Position numbers and translations under genes: made by a program | Notes under the pieces: generated by a model | What the model saw: only the letters and a program-made list of their open reading frames with translations | The model's database searches: none | Told to the model about the DNA's origin: nothing | Shown here: one piece after another, positions 17,670-26,986 of the stretch | How positions within the stretch are numbered: position 1 is the first letter of the stretch | How the letters are laid out: each line of letters starts with the position of its first letter | DNA from: JANWVO01 sp964458495 | Lineage (GTDB): Bacteria > Acidobacteriota > Terriglobia > Bryobacterales > Bryobacteraceae | Length of the DNA: 64,000 nucleotides | Direction of reading: 5' to 3' | Assembly (NCBI GenBank): GCA_964458495.1 | Contig: CAYWJB010000007.1 | Location: forward strand, 164,088 to 228,087

Positions 17670-17698
17670 ACTATAACACCATCCAGGCCCGAGGTAAA
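17670..17698 (-). promoter_or_regulatory. Sigma70-like promoter of the malectin regulator
   Basis: On the minus strand TTTACC (17698-17693), a 17-bp spacer and TATAGT (17675-17670) precede the GTG start by 8 nt. Transcription would begin about 1-3 nt before the start codon, so the mRNA may be leaderless; no ribosome-binding site fits between them. Confidence 0.55.
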
Positions 17699-17714
17699 CG
17701 GGGCGGGCAAGCGG

Positions 17715-17743
17715 TGTTACACAAGCATAGGATGTGTGTAACA
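17715..17743. promoter_or_regulatory. 9-bp inverted repeat, candidate operator
   Basis: TGTTACACA (17715-17723) and its exact reverse complement TGTGTAACA (17735-17743) are separated by 11 bp, so the arm centres are 20 bp apart, about two helical turns. It lies between the divergent malectin regulator and receptor genes, just before a TATAAA hexamer at 17751-17756 that could be the receptor -10. A dimeric regulator binding here could act on both promoters. Confidence 0.55.
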
Positions 17744-17890
17744 GGACTGATATAAAAGCACTAATTGCAGGTAACGGAGGCAAGGACCCAGCCGTTAACC
17801 GCTTTAGCCTTCCGTGGGGACTTTAATAGAAGTACATTAATGCAGCTGCCCCATGGTGGGCGGTCAATGTCAACTGTGTTAGGGGTTTCG

Positions 17891-20800
17891 ATGACATCCA
17901 GACCACGTCGGTTCTCCAAGGCTGCTTGGGTTGCCGTTGGGGTTCTGTTGTTGTGGGCGATTCAAGTGGGCGCCCACGCGCAGATCATCACCGGCAGCCT
18001 GACGGGGATCGTCATGGACAGCTCTTCGGCAGTAGTGCCGGGAGCGTCGGTGACGCTCACCAACGAAAGGTCGGGCGACACCCGGCGCACGACCACGAAT
18101 TCTGAAGGGTACTTTTCGATTTCCGGCGTGTTGCCGGGATCCTACACTGTCACCATCGAGATGCAGGGCTTCCAGTCTTACAAGGCGGAGAAGGTCGTCT
18201 TCAACGCGGGCGACCGCCGCACGTTGGGCGAGGTGGTCCTGCAGGTGGCGACCACAGGGACCGAGGTCAGCGTCACCGCTGTGCTCGAGGAACTCACGCC
18301 TGTCGACACGGGCGAGAAGAACGTGGTCCTCAGCCAGCAGCAGATGCAGAACGTGGCCATCGTCGGGCGCAGCGCCGCCGAGTACATCAAGATCCTGCCC
18401 GGCATGGCCTTCATCAGCCCCGGCGTGGAAAACCGCCCGGGCTTCAACGGCGAAAACATCGGCATCAACGGCAACGGCGACGGCGGCAAGCAGAGCACCA
18501 TCGGGAACTTCTCGGCCAACGGCACCCGGCCTGAGGCGCTCGACATCGTCGCCGACGGCTCGCATGTGAGCGATCCGGGCTGCAACTGCGCCAACCCGGT
18601 CAACCCCAACCCGGAGATGATCGAGGAGTTCAAGGTGCAGCAGTCGAACTTTGGCGCGGAGAACGCCAAGGGGCCTGTGGTGCTGAACTCCATCACCAAG
18701 GCCGGCGGACGCGACTTCCACGGCAGTGCGTATCTTTACGCCCGCCACTATTCGCTCAACGCCAACGACTGGCTGAACAACGCCCAGGGCACCGATCCCA
18801 AGACCGGCAAGCCCGTGGCGGGCAGGCCCAACAACAAGTACTTCTTCCCCGGCGGCACCATCAGTGGCCCCGTGCTGCTGCCCGGCACGAACTTCAACCG
18901 CAACCGCGACAAGCTGTTCTTCTTCACGGGCTTCGAGAGCTTCCGGCAGACCATCGACACGGGCCTGTTGCGCTCCGTGGTGCATACGGAAGCCATGCGG
19001 CAGGGCGATTTCTCCGACACAGCGTATCTGGACAAGCTGCGCAACGCCGCCGGCATCGCGGCCAACCCGCTGAAGGCGGACCGCTACCCTGGCGGGCGCA
19101 TCCCTGCCAGCCAGCTCGACCCCGGCATGACCAATTTGCTGAAACTCACGCCGCTGCCGAACACCGACCCCGCCGGCGCGGGCAATGGCTTCAACTGGGC
19201 GCGCGTGCTCGTCGTCGACCAGAACATGTGGCAGAGCCTGAGCCGCGTGGACTACAACATCAGCGACAACACCAAGCTGTTCGTCCGTTACAACCGCCAG
19301 AACGAACTCCAGCCGTTCCCCATCATGCTGTGGTGGCGCAACGCCGGCTCCGTGCCTCTGCCCACTCCCATCGAGGGCAAGAACCGCACCGACAGCATTT
19401 CGTTCAACTTCACCAAGGTCCTTTCGCCGACGCTGACCAACGAGACGGTGTTCGGGTATACGTTCGTGGACTTCCCGAACTCCTACCAGGACTACAACAA
19501 GATGACCCGCGCGGCGAACAACTTCCCCTACAAGGGCATCTTCAAGCAAGATGACAAGATCCCCGCCTTCTGGACGTGGTCGGCGCCCACCGCCGGCGTC
19601 TACTCCACCGGCGGCTTCGATCCTGTTCTGTTCGCCACGAAGCATCTGGTCACGCTCACCAACACGGTGAGCAAGGTGACCGGCACGCACACCATGAAGT
19701 TCGGCGGCTATTACGGCTACATCCGCAACAACCAGCCGGGCAACGCGAACTCGAACGGACAACTCATCTTCGACACGTGGGCTGGCGCGAGCACCGGCAA
19801 CGTGCTCGGCGACTACGTCACGGGCATCGTCGTCCAGTACAGCGAATCGACCAAGCAGATTCCGCGCGACATCAAGTGGAACGAGCTGGCCTTCTTCGCC
19901 CAGGACAGCTGGAAGATCACGCCGCGCTTCACGCTGGAGTACGGCCTTCGCATCCAGCATATGCAGCCCTGGACGGCCCGCAACGGCATCGGCATCGCCA
20001 CGTGGGTGCCTTCCGCCTACAGCCCCACGGCGCCGTCCTCCGACCTGCCGGGCATCCTCTGGAACGCCAAGGACAAGTCCGTCCCGCTGGCGGGCTGGCA
20101 GACGCGCGCGCTCTACTACTCGCCTCGGTTCGGCTTCGCCTGGGACCTCTTCGGCAAGGGCAAGACGGTGCTGCGCGGCGGCTACGGCATGTTCTACTAC
20201 CATGACCCGCAGCTCGCCGCCGACGCCATGGACCTGCCCGCAGGCGTCCGCAACACCAGCGTCTGCTGCGGCGTCACGTTGCCGCAGATCGACGCCACGG
20301 CGACTCAGGGAAGCCTCGCCTTCGGCGGCACCGCCGTCGACGGGCGCGACGACCGGCAGCCGCGCACGCAGAGCTACAGCTTTACGCTCAGCCAGCGCCT
20401 GCCCAGCCGCACGCTGCTGGAAGTCTCCTATGTCGGCAACAAGTCGGACCACCTGATCAACAGCGGTTACCAGAACATCAACCGTGTTCCCATCGGCGCC
20501 ATGCTGAATGATCCGGGCGGGAACACCAACGCCTACCGCCCGCTGCAGAACTTCCAGAACCTCAATGTTCCCAGCCACTCCTCCTACTCCAACTACAACG
20601 CGCTTCAGGTCTTCGCCACCAAGCAGGCGGGCTGGTCCAATTACACGCTCGCCTACACGTGGTCGAAGGCGATGGGCATCGTGACCAACCCGATCCTCGC
20701 CATCCCGGAGCGGCTGAAGGACAACTACGGCCCGCTGTCCTTTGACCGGACACACGTGCTGGCGGCCAGCTACGTGCTGAACATTCCGGACATCGTGAAG

Positions 20801-21373
20801 ACGGGCAACCTGCTGGCCAAGGGGATCGCCAACGGCTGGCAGATCTCCGGCATCGTGCAGGCCACCAGCGGCGTCAACATCTGGCAGAACACCGACAACA
20901 ACTTCCAGTTCCAGGCGCCATCGAAGATCAGGCCCGGCAACAACATGAGCGACATGGAAGTCACGGGGACCGACGCTTGGGCCTTGAGCCCCATCCTCGT
21001 CTGCAATCCGCGGGCGAATCTGGGGCCGCGGCAATACCTGAATGCGGCCTGCTTCGCTCCGCCGATCGCCGGACAGAACGGGCAGCTGGGCGTCAACGGT
21101 CCCACCGTGATGCCTTACTTCCGCGGGCCGGGCTTCTTCAACACCGACCTTTCGGTGTTCAAGAACTTCAAGTGGAGTGAATCGAAGAACGTGCAGCTCC
21201 GCTTCTCGGCCTACAACGTCGCCAACCACCCAAATGTCTCCTTCGTCAATGGCGACCAGAATCTCCGCATGACCATGGACGCGGCCGGCCGCATCACCAA
21301 CTCCCGGTTCGGCTATGCCGATTCCAAGGTGGGCCGCCGCATCATCCAGATGGGCCTGCGGTTCCTGTTCTGA
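17891..21373 (+). CDS. Oar-like TonB-dependent outer-membrane receptor with carboxypeptidase-regulatory domain
   Basis: A ~1160-residue outer-membrane protein. The signal peptide spans ~1-32 (ending VGAHAQ). An Ig-like carboxypeptidase-regulatory domain follows at ~35-120 (GSLTGIVMDSSSAVVPGASVTLTN). Then come a plug-like region (~130-260) and a long beta-barrel ending in LRFLF with the terminal Phe typical of BAM substrates. This is the expanded acidobacterial Oar/SusC-like family, used for import of large glycans or attachment. ATG 17891 is chosen because AGGGG lies 5 nt before it and the signal peptide starts here; upstream in-frame Mets add no signal. No SusD partner is adjacent. It is divergent from the malectin regulator. 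Confidence 0.88.
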   Translation: MTSRPRRFSKAAWVAVGVLLLWAIQVGAHAQIITGSLTGIVMDSSSAVVPGASVTLTNERSGDTRRTTTNSEGYFSISGVLPGSYTVTIEMQGFQSYKAEKVVFNAGDRRTLGEVVLQVATTGTEVSVTAVLEELTPVDTGEKNVVLSQQQMQNVAIVGRSAAEYIKILPGMAFISPGVENRPGFNGENIGINGNGDGGKQSTIGNFSANGTRPEALDIVADGSHVSDPGCNCANPVNPNPEMIEEFKVQQSNFGAENAKGPVVLNSITKAGGRDFHGSAYLYARHYSLNANDWLNNAQGTDPKTGKPVAGRPNNKYFFPGGTISGPVLLPGTNFNRNRDKLFFFTGFESFRQTIDTGLLRSVVHTEAMRQGDFSDTAYLDKLRNAAGIAANPLKADRYPGGRIPASQLDPGMTNLLKLTPLPNTDPAGAGNGFNWARVLVVDQNMWQSLSRVDYNISDNTKLFVRYNRQNELQPFPIMLWWRNAGSVPLPTPIEGKNRTDSISFNFTKVLSPTLTNETVFGYTFVDFPNSYQDYNKMTRAANNFPYKGIFKQDDKIPAFWTWSAPTAGVYSTGGFDPVLFATKHLVTLTNTVSKVTGTHTMKFGGYYGYIRNNQPGNANSNGQLIFDTWAGASTGNVLGDYVTGIVVQYSESTKQIPRDIKWNELAFFAQDSWKITPRFTLEYGLRIQHMQPWTARNGIGIATWVPSAYSPTAPSSDLPGILWNAKDKSVPLAGWQTRALYYSPRFGFAWDLFGKGKTVLRGGYGMFYYHDPQLAADAMDLPAGVRNTSVCCGVTLPQIDATATQGSLAFGGTAVDGRDDRQPRTQSYSFTLSQRLPSRTLLEVSYVGNKSDHLINSGYQNINRVPIGAMLNDPGGNTNAYRPLQNFQNLNVPSHSSYSNYNALQVFATKQAGWSNYTLAYTWSKAMGIVTNPILAIPERLKDNYGPLSFDRTHVLAASYVLNIPDIVKTGNLLAKGIANGWQISGIVQATSGVNIWQNTDNNFQFQAPSKIRPGNNMSDMEVTGTDAWALSPILVCNPRANLGPRQYLNAACFAPPIAGQNGQLGVNGPTVMPYFRGPGFFNTDLSVFKNFKWSESKNVQLRFSAYNVANHPNVSFVNGDQNLRMTMDAAGRITNSRFGYADSKVGRRIIQMGLRFLF

Positions 21374-21669
21374 CCGTCTCTTGACAGCTCCGGCGCGGGC
21401 GCGCCTCGCCTCTCTGGCGACGAGCTCCTCCTCAACCCCTGGAGGCCGCCCGCGCCGCTTTTCTTCACGCTTCGCCCGGGACCGCCCGCCCCCCGGGGCG
21501 GGCGGTCTCTCCTTCCGTCGATCCAAGGCCCCCGGAGGGCAGGCGCGCGCGCTCGCGGGAGGAGCGGCGAGAAGTGCGGCTGCCAGAGGCGTTCGTGTGC
21601 CTTGGGCGGGAAAGCGAAATCCGGCGCCCCGTCCAGAGGGATGCCGCAGACTCTCGCCCGGCGGTTCTC
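21374..21669. other. Intergenic region after the receptor gene
   Basis: 296 bp between the receptor gene and the convergent ligase-like gene. Apart from the strong hairpin at 21480-21507 I see no supported gene or repeat. The short open frames here have unnatural Arg/Pro/Ala composition. Confidence 0.5.
21480..21507. terminator. Strong GC hairpin, probable bidirectional terminator
   Basis: GACCGCCCGCCCC followed by CC and GGGGCGGGCGGTC forms a perfect 13-bp inverted repeat (about 11 bp of stem once a loop is allowed), about 106 bp after the receptor stop. It is followed by a pyrimidine-rich CTCTCCTTCC rather than a pure T run. It lies between convergent genes. Confidence 0.6.
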
Positions 21670-23097
21670 TCAGGCGCGCCTTGACGGGCCATTTCCGCCG
21701 CCGGACCGCGGCGGCCGGGTCCTGCCGAACCCGATTCGCGCTGCCGTAGCCACGGGATCGGCGACTTCCCGCGGCGCGCAGACTCCGGACGCGGGTGCTC
21801 CGGCGGGCGGTTGAACCGCAACGGCACTGGCGGGTACGGGTTCGCCGGCAGCATGCCGCTTTTGTATCTCCATAAAGGCGGCCGTCACGCAGATCAGCGC
21901 ATAGTAAAGATCAAAAGTCGTCCGTGACAAGAAAGTGGATCCGACAACAAAAACCCCGAGGGCGGTGAAAACTCCGTTCGCGACGGCGGCTGTCTCCAAC
22001 TGCCCTGCAGCCGCGTGCCGCCTTCCTTCCCGCCACATGAAAAGCGTAGCGCTGCCAAGCATCCAGACGTAGAGAAGGAAGGCGAAGATCCCGCTGTCGA
22101 CCAGGATCTGGAGCCAGTTGTTGTGCAGCACCTTTCCGGCGTACTCCACCGCATATTCAGGAGGGACGTACTTGAACAAGAGACGCTGTTGATTGGCTTC
22201 GGTGAACCCGACTCCGAACAACGGATAATCGAGCCAGATTCTGGGAGCCGTCTGCGCCAGAATGATCCGGCTCTTTGCGGAGGCTTCCGCAGTGGGATCC
22301 TTGAGCGTCGACATCCGGTTGACCAGGCTGTCCCAAACCAGGAATGCGCCGCCGGCGCTGGCTGCTCCGAGAAAGCACACGGCAACCCATCTGCGCTTCT
22401 CGCTCAGTGTGATCAGCACGAGGCCTGCCCCCACAGCGAGGATCCCTCCGCGACTGTGCGTGAAAGCCACCGCCGCCAGACTGCAGGCAGAGGCGGCGAT
22501 CAATCCGAGTTTTAACCACTTCCAGGGCGCCAGAAGGCGTGCATACCAGCACAACGGCACGGCCATGGCGAAGGCCAATGCCATCGTGTTGTTGTCACTG
22601 AGCAAGCCGCCGAAGCCCCCCTGGTAAATGGCGCCTCCCCGGAGAAGTCCGTAGAGGCCGAATTTCGCGCCAAGCACGCCCAGCGAACCGGATAGCACGA
22701 TGTAAAACCATTTCAGTTGTTCCCAGGTCTCCAGGATCAGGGGAATCACGACCGACATGGCGAGGATACGCAGGAACAACGTGTAGCGCTCCACGCACAG
22801 GGACGGATCGACTGCAGCAATCACCGAGATCGTGACGGCCAGAAGGAACAGGAGCATGTTCCTCAGTAAAGGGTTCAGGATCACGAGAGGGAGGTTCCGC
22901 AGAATCCGCGGAAGATTCGACACCAGCGTCGCCAGCGCCAGGAAGAGCGAATAGCGGTTCGGACCCGACCAGGCCAGAATGTCCGGCCTCATCATCCCGA
23001 ACCAGTAATAACCATACAGCCCCAATACCGGACGCAGAGGGCTCAGGACGCAAAGTCCGAAGACCGTCGCGACGACAATCAGTGATCGAATCCCCAT
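21670..23097 (-). CDS. O-antigen ligase/Wzy-like polytopic membrane protein (exosortase-associated type)
   Basis: A 475-residue protein with about eleven or twelve TM helices, starting at the ATG (23097) of MGIRSLIVVATVFGLCV; the longer reading adds a hydrophilic, non-homologous leader. Conserved ligase features are SRGG (HSRGGILAVGAGL), the large loop with LFGVGFTEANQQRLL, and the LHNNWLQILVDSG segment with a key His-Asn. The N-terminus (LSPLRPVLGLYGYYWFGMMRP) resembles the putative O-glycosylation ligases linked to exosortase systems. It would join a lipid-carried glycan to an acceptor in the periplasm. A ~45-residue Pro/Ala/Gly-rich tail ends the protein. No sugar-transferase genes are adjacent, so the acceptor is unknown. 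Confidence 0.8.
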   Translation of the reverse strand: MGIRSLIVVATVFGLCVLSPLRPVLGLYGYYWFGMMRPDILAWSGPNRYSLFLALATLVSNLPRILRNLPLVILNPLLRNMLLFLLAVTISVIAAVDPSLCVERYTLFLRILAMSVVIPLILETWEQLKWFYIVLSGSLGVLGAKFGLYGLLRGGAIYQGGFGGLLSDNNTMALAFAMAVPLCWYARLLAPWKWLKLGLIAASACSLAAVAFTHSRGGILAVGAGLVLITLSEKRRWVAVCFLGAASAGGAFLVWDSLVNRMSTLKDPTAEASAKSRIILAQTAPRIWLDYPLFGVGFTEANQQRLLFKYVPPEYAVEYAGKVLHNNWLQILVDSGIFAFLLYVWMLGSATLFMWREGRRHAAAGQLETAAVANGVFTALGVFVVGSTFLSRTTFDLYYALICVTAAFMEIQKRHAAGEPVPASAVAVQPPAGAPASGVCAPREVADPVATAARIGFGRTRPPRSGGGNGPSRRA

Positions 23098-23280
23098 CTT
23101 CGGCCAGGGCCCGTTTCCCCAATCTAGCACGAGCGCCGCGCCTCGCCACCCGCTCCGGGTGGTCGGAACACCGGATCGCACCGCTGGCCGTCATGCGTCC
23201 CCCCGTTCTCCAGTCAGCGAGTCTTCTGGTATGATCCATGCGTCAGAGGCTTTGGGAGTCTCCCGCCAGCCACGCGCGTC

Positions 23281-24849
23281 ATGAGCACTGCAACCAATCA
23301 GACCCCAGCCAGTGGTGTAGCCGGCATTCTGGATCCGAGCCAAGGGAACTTCTTCCGCTACGATGGGCCCGCCGGCACGGTGGTGTTCCTTGTCGCGCTT
23401 CCGCTGTGCCTGGGCATCGCGCTCGCTTCCGGCGCCCCGCTGTTTTCCGGCATTGTCGCCGGAGTGGTTGGCGGCATCGTGGTTTCGTTCCTTTCGGCAT
23501 CGCAGGTCAGCGTCAGCGGACCCGCGGCCGGGCTGAGCGTGATTGTCGCCACCGCCATCGTCAGCCTTGGCTCCTTTCCGGCTTTTCTGACGGCGGTCGT
23601 GTTCGCGGGCCTTCTCCAGGTTTTGATGGGCGTCCTGCGCCTCGGGCTGATCGCTGAATACGTGCCGAACTCCGTGATCAAGGGCATGCTCGCGGCCATC
23701 GGGATCGTCATTATGCTCAAACAGATCCCGCATGCTCTGGGCCGCGACCAGGACTTCATAGGAGACTTCGCCTTCCTGGAAAAATCCGGATTTAACACGC
23801 TGACCGACATTCTGGCAGCAGTGGCCGCCCCGCACCTTGGCGCCACCCTCGTCGCCTTGGTGTCGCTGGCTCTCATGGTCTTCTGGGAGCGTGTCCAGCC
23901 ACGCCAAAGCGGCATTCTCCGGCTCCTGCCCGGGCCGCTGCTGGCCGTCGGCCTCGGGCTGGGACTGAACGCCCTGTTCCGCTCTCTGGGGTCGCCGCTG
24001 GCCATCACCGAGGCGGACCACCTCGTCACGCTTCCCGTCGCCGGATCGCCCCGGGATTTCTGGCAGCTGCTCACCCACCCGGATTTTTCGCGCGCCGCCG
24101 ATCCAAACGTGTGGATCGTCGCCGTCACTCTCGCCGTCGTCGCCAGCATCGAAACCTTGCTCTCCATCGAAGCAGCCGATCGCCTGGATCCCTACCGCCG
24201 CATCACGCCCACCAACCGCGAGTTGCTGGCGCAGGGCGCGGGCAACATCCTCAGCGGACTGCTGGGCGGGCTGCCGATGACCAGCGTCGTGGTTCGCACC
24301 TCCGCGAACGTGTTCGCCGGCGCACGCACGTGGGTGTCGTCTTTCATCCATGGCTGGCTCCTGCTGCTGAGTGTGCTGTTCCTCCCCAAGGTCCTGAATC
24401 AGATCCCCCTGGCGTGCCTCGCCGCCGTGTTGATTCAGGTCGGCTACAAGCTCGCCAAGCCCTCGCTCATTCGTTCCATGTACGCCCGCGGTTGGAGCCA
24501 GTTCCTCCCGTTTGTCACCACGGTGACAGCCATTGTCTTCACCGATCTTCTCAAGGGCGTGCTCGTCGGCTTCCTGGTCGGAATCTTCTTCGTCCTGCGC
24601 GCCAATCACCACGAGGCGCTCACCGTCGTCCACCAGGACCGGTACTATCTGGTGCGTTTCAACAAAGACGCCTCGTTCGTGAACAAGAACGAGCTGCGGT
24701 CGCGGCTCCGGGCCATTCCGGAGAACTCCCACGTCATCATCGACGCAACCAGGGCTCTCTACATCGACCAGGACATCCGGGAAGCCGTGGAAGATTTCAT
24801 GACGCTGGCGCCCTACCGCGGAATTACGGTCGAACTTCGCAACTTCTGA
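23281..24849 (+). CDS. SulP-family anion transporter, likely bicarbonate
   Basis: A 522-residue polytopic transporter with about twelve to fourteen TM helices. SulP signatures include GLLVALPLCLGIALASGAP-like TM1 (read here as VVFLVALPLCLGIALASG), VSGPAAGLSVIV in TM3, IASIETLLSIEAADRLDP-like VVASIETLLS, and NRELLAQGAGNILSGLLGGLPMTSVVVRTSANV. The C-terminal cytoplasmic part (~440-522) is a STAS-like domain. SulP members move sulfate, dicarboxylates or bicarbonate. The gene directly downstream (9-bp gap) encodes a beta-carbonic anhydrase, an association typical of Na+-coupled bicarbonate uptake. A TATGAT hexamer at 23230-23235 may be the promoter -10. Confidence 0.88.
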   Translation: MSTATNQTPASGVAGILDPSQGNFFRYDGPAGTVVFLVALPLCLGIALASGAPLFSGIVAGVVGGIVVSFLSASQVSVSGPAAGLSVIVATAIVSLGSFPAFLTAVVFAGLLQVLMGVLRLGLIAEYVPNSVIKGMLAAIGIVIMLKQIPHALGRDQDFIGDFAFLEKSGFNTLTDILAAVAAPHLGATLVALVSLALMVFWERVQPRQSGILRLLPGPLLAVGLGLGLNALFRSLGSPLAITEADHLVTLPVAGSPRDFWQLLTHPDFSRAADPNVWIVAVTLAVVASIETLLSIEAADRLDPYRRITPTNRELLAQGAGNILSGLLGGLPMTSVVVRTSANVFAGARTWVSSFIHGWLLLLSVLFLPKVLNQIPLACLAAVLIQVGYKLAKPSLIRSMYARGWSQFLPFVTTVTAIVFTDLLKGVLVGFLVGIFFVLRANHHEALTVVHQDRYYLVRFNKDASFVNKNELRSRLRAIPENSHVIIDATRALYIDQDIREAVEDFMTLAPYRGITVELRNF

Positions 24850-24858
24850 GAGGCACGC

Positions 24859-25524
24859 ATGGAGTCGTACAAGAAGCTTCTTCTCGGCAACAAGGCATGG
24901 GTGCAGGAAAAGCTGGCGGTCGATCCCCGGTTCTTCGAGCACCAGGCCAGAGACCAGCGCCCCGAATTTTTCTGGATCGGATGCTCCGACTCGCGCGTGC
25001 CGGCCGAAGACATCACCGGCGCGCAGCCAGGCGAGCTGTTCGTGCACAGAAACGTGGCGAATCTCGTGGTGCACACGGACTTCAACATGCTCAGCGTATT
25101 GCAGTACGCCGTGGAGGTGCTGGAGGTCAAGCACGTCATCGTGTGCGGCCACTACGACTGCGGCGGCGTGAAAAACGCCCTGACACGGCACGATTTCGGG
25201 CTCATCAACAAGTGGCTCCGCCACATCAAGGACGTCTACCGCCTGCACCGCCGGGACCTCGAGCTTATCGAGGAACCGCAGGAGCGGCTCGACCGGATGG
25301 TCGAGATCAATGTCATGGAACAGGTGAACAACCTGGCCGAGACCTCCATCGTGCAGCGGGCGTGGAAAAAACACGGACGCCCGGTGCTGCACGGCTGGAT
25401 CTACGACCTGCGAACAGGACAACTGAAAGAGCAGGCGTGCTTGCGGCCGGGCGCGAAGCTCGAATCGATTTACCTGTTCGACTTCTGGGACGAGGCGCCG
25501 CCCGAGCCGCAGAGCCGAGGGTGA
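24859..25524 (+). CDS. can: Beta-class carbonic anhydrase
   Basis: A 221-residue zinc enzyme interconverting CO2 and bicarbonate. Zinc ligands Cys42, Asp44, His98 and Cys101 (CSDSR and CGHYDCGG) fall at the same positions as in E. coli Can, and the length is similar. VHRNVANLV and VLEVKHVIVCGHYDC are typical. It lies 9 bp after the SulP gene and is preceded by GAGAGG, so the two are almost surely cotranscribed to supply or balance cytoplasmic bicarbonate for carboxylases. Confidence 0.95.
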   Translation: MESYKKLLLGNKAWVQEKLAVDPRFFEHQARDQRPEFFWIGCSDSRVPAEDITGAQPGELFVHRNVANLVVHTDFNMLSVLQYAVEVLEVKHVIVCGHYDCGGVKNALTRHDFGLINKWLRHIKDVYRLHRRDLELIEEPQERLDRMVEINVMEQVNNLAETSIVQRAWKKHGRPVLHGWIYDLRTGQLKEQACLRPGAKLESIYLFDFWDEAPPEPQSRG

Positions 25525-25540
25525 TATTCGCGTTCGTGGC

Positions 25541-26830
25541 TCAACCGCGCGCGGCTCGCCCCATCCATTCCAGCCCCGCGAGGATCCGTTCCGTCTCCTC
25601 GAATCCATAGGAAAGGCGCAATTGCCGGCGCGCCACATCGCGCAGTTCGCCTTCCGCCGCAACGCAATATACGCCCGGGATGTAGACCACGCGCGGCGTC
25701 TCTCCTCCGCGGGAAAGAGCCGCGAAGAACGCCGATTCCGGGTGCGTCTCCACCCTGCGGAACGTCAGGTAGAAATAGAAGCCCGCCGAGCCGCCGGTCA
25801 CCCGCTCCAGGCAATGCCCGAGATTCCTCTCAATCCCCTCGCGCACGGCCAGGGCTTTTTCGCGGTACCCTTCATTGACCGCGCGGATCTGCCCGTCAAT
25901 ATGGCCATCCAGGATCCACGACGCCATCTCCTGCACAAACAGCGGCGCGCTGAAGCCCGCGTCGCTGGTGCGTTGCACCATCGCTTTCATCAGCGGCCCG
26001 TCCGGCCCCAGCAGATAGCCGATCCGCAGCGCCGGCGCCAGGATCTTCGACAGCGTCCCCACTTCATACGCGATGCCCAGCTCATCCTGCGCAAGCACCG
26101 ACAGCGGGCGCTCCGCGGCAGGGTTGTGGATCAGCTGCTCGTAGGCAAGATCGAAGACGACGGGCACGCGGCGCTTCAGACGGCGAGAGCATCCCGTGGC
26201 GATTTCCAGCAGCTTGCGGCGGCGCTCATTGGAAAGCACAGCGCCGGTGGGATTGCTCACCGTCATGAAGTAGAAGAACGAGACCTCCTCCGCCGCCCCG
26301 CCGAGCTCCGCCAGACGCTCCTCAAGGAGCTCCGGCGGGATGCCCTGCTCGTCTTCCGGGACCGCCAGAAGCCGGAAGCCGCGCCGCACGAGCGCGTCGA
26401 GGTAGATGTAGTAGCCGGGGTCCGATGTTACAACGATCCCCGGCGGGCAAATCTCCGCGAGGCCCTCCAGCAGGCTCATGGCGCCGCAGGGTCCGATGAT
26501 CAGCCGCCGCGCCTCCAGCGTGCGCCCATCCAGCGCGCCCTCGTGCCGCAGCAGGAACCGGCGCAGGGACCGGATCAGATTGGGCGAGCCTTCCGGACCG
26601 CCGTAGTTGAACGCCTGCCGGTAACGAACGGGATCTCCGGCCACAGCCTGCATGGCTTGCACGAACAGCTCTGCGGGAATCGTCCGTTCATTGACGTAGC
26701 CGACGCCGAGGTTGATGTCGAAGCCGTCGCGGAAGTCGCGCGCGAAAGCGGCCATCATCCGGTTGGCAGGCGAGGGCTCCGAGCTGCGTTCCCCGTATCG
26801 AGACAGGTGCAGAAGCGGCAGGGTGGTCAT
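25541..26830 (-). CDS. Class I/II PLP-dependent aminotransferase (MocR/2-aminoadipate type fold)
   Basis: A 429-residue fold-type I aminotransferase. Visible features are the N-terminal substrate segment INLGVGYVNERTIP, the pyrophosphate-binding-like IIGPCGAMSLLEGLA, SNPTGAVLS (the NPTG motif), and the PLP lysine in VGTLSKILAPALRIGYLLG. It looks like the catalytic half of MocR-type proteins or a 2-aminoadipate/aromatic transaminase, but the GntR DNA-binding domain is absent. A TAGGAT hexamer at 26863-26868 could be its -10. It is convergent with the carbonic anhydrase gene (16 bp apart). The amino-donor specificity is unknown. Confidence 0.85.
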   Translation of the reverse strand: MTTLPLLHLSRYGERSSEPSPANRMMAAFARDFRDGFDINLGVGYVNERTIPAELFVQAMQAVAGDPVRYRQAFNYGGPEGSPNLIRSLRRFLLRHEGALDGRTLEARRLIIGPCGAMSLLEGLAEICPPGIVVTSDPGYYIYLDALVRRGFRLLAVPEDEQGIPPELLEERLAELGGAAEEVSFFYFMTVSNPTGAVLSNERRRKLLEIATGCSRRLKRRVPVVFDLAYEQLIHNPAAERPLSVLAQDELGIAYEVGTLSKILAPALRIGYLLGPDGPLMKAMVQRTSDAGFSAPLFVQEMASWILDGHIDGQIRAVNEGYREKALAVREGIERNLGHCLERVTGGSAGFYFYLTFRRVETHPESAFFAALSRGGETPRVVYIPGVYCVAAEGELRDVARRQLRLSYGFEETERILAGLEWMGRAARG

Positions 26831-26986
26831 AGGACTTGACGCTCAGCTTGCGCGTCTCCCTCATCCTAGCGGCTCGCCTGCCTCCTGCGCCACGCAGGCC
26901 GTCAGCCGGAACAGAACGGGATTCCTTCGGGAGAGAACTGCGGCGTGCAGATTGCCCATGACGCAGGAGAGGCGCTGCGCGCAGGC

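Noticed and set aside
17879..21526. 1215-residue antisense frame opposite the Oar-like receptor
   Set aside because: Arises from codon bias of the receptor gene; no signal, domain or ribosome-binding site.
23191..25662. 823-residue antisense frame across sulP and the carbonic anhydrase
   Set aside because: Shadow of two verified genes; Asp/Glu/His-rich nonsense composition.
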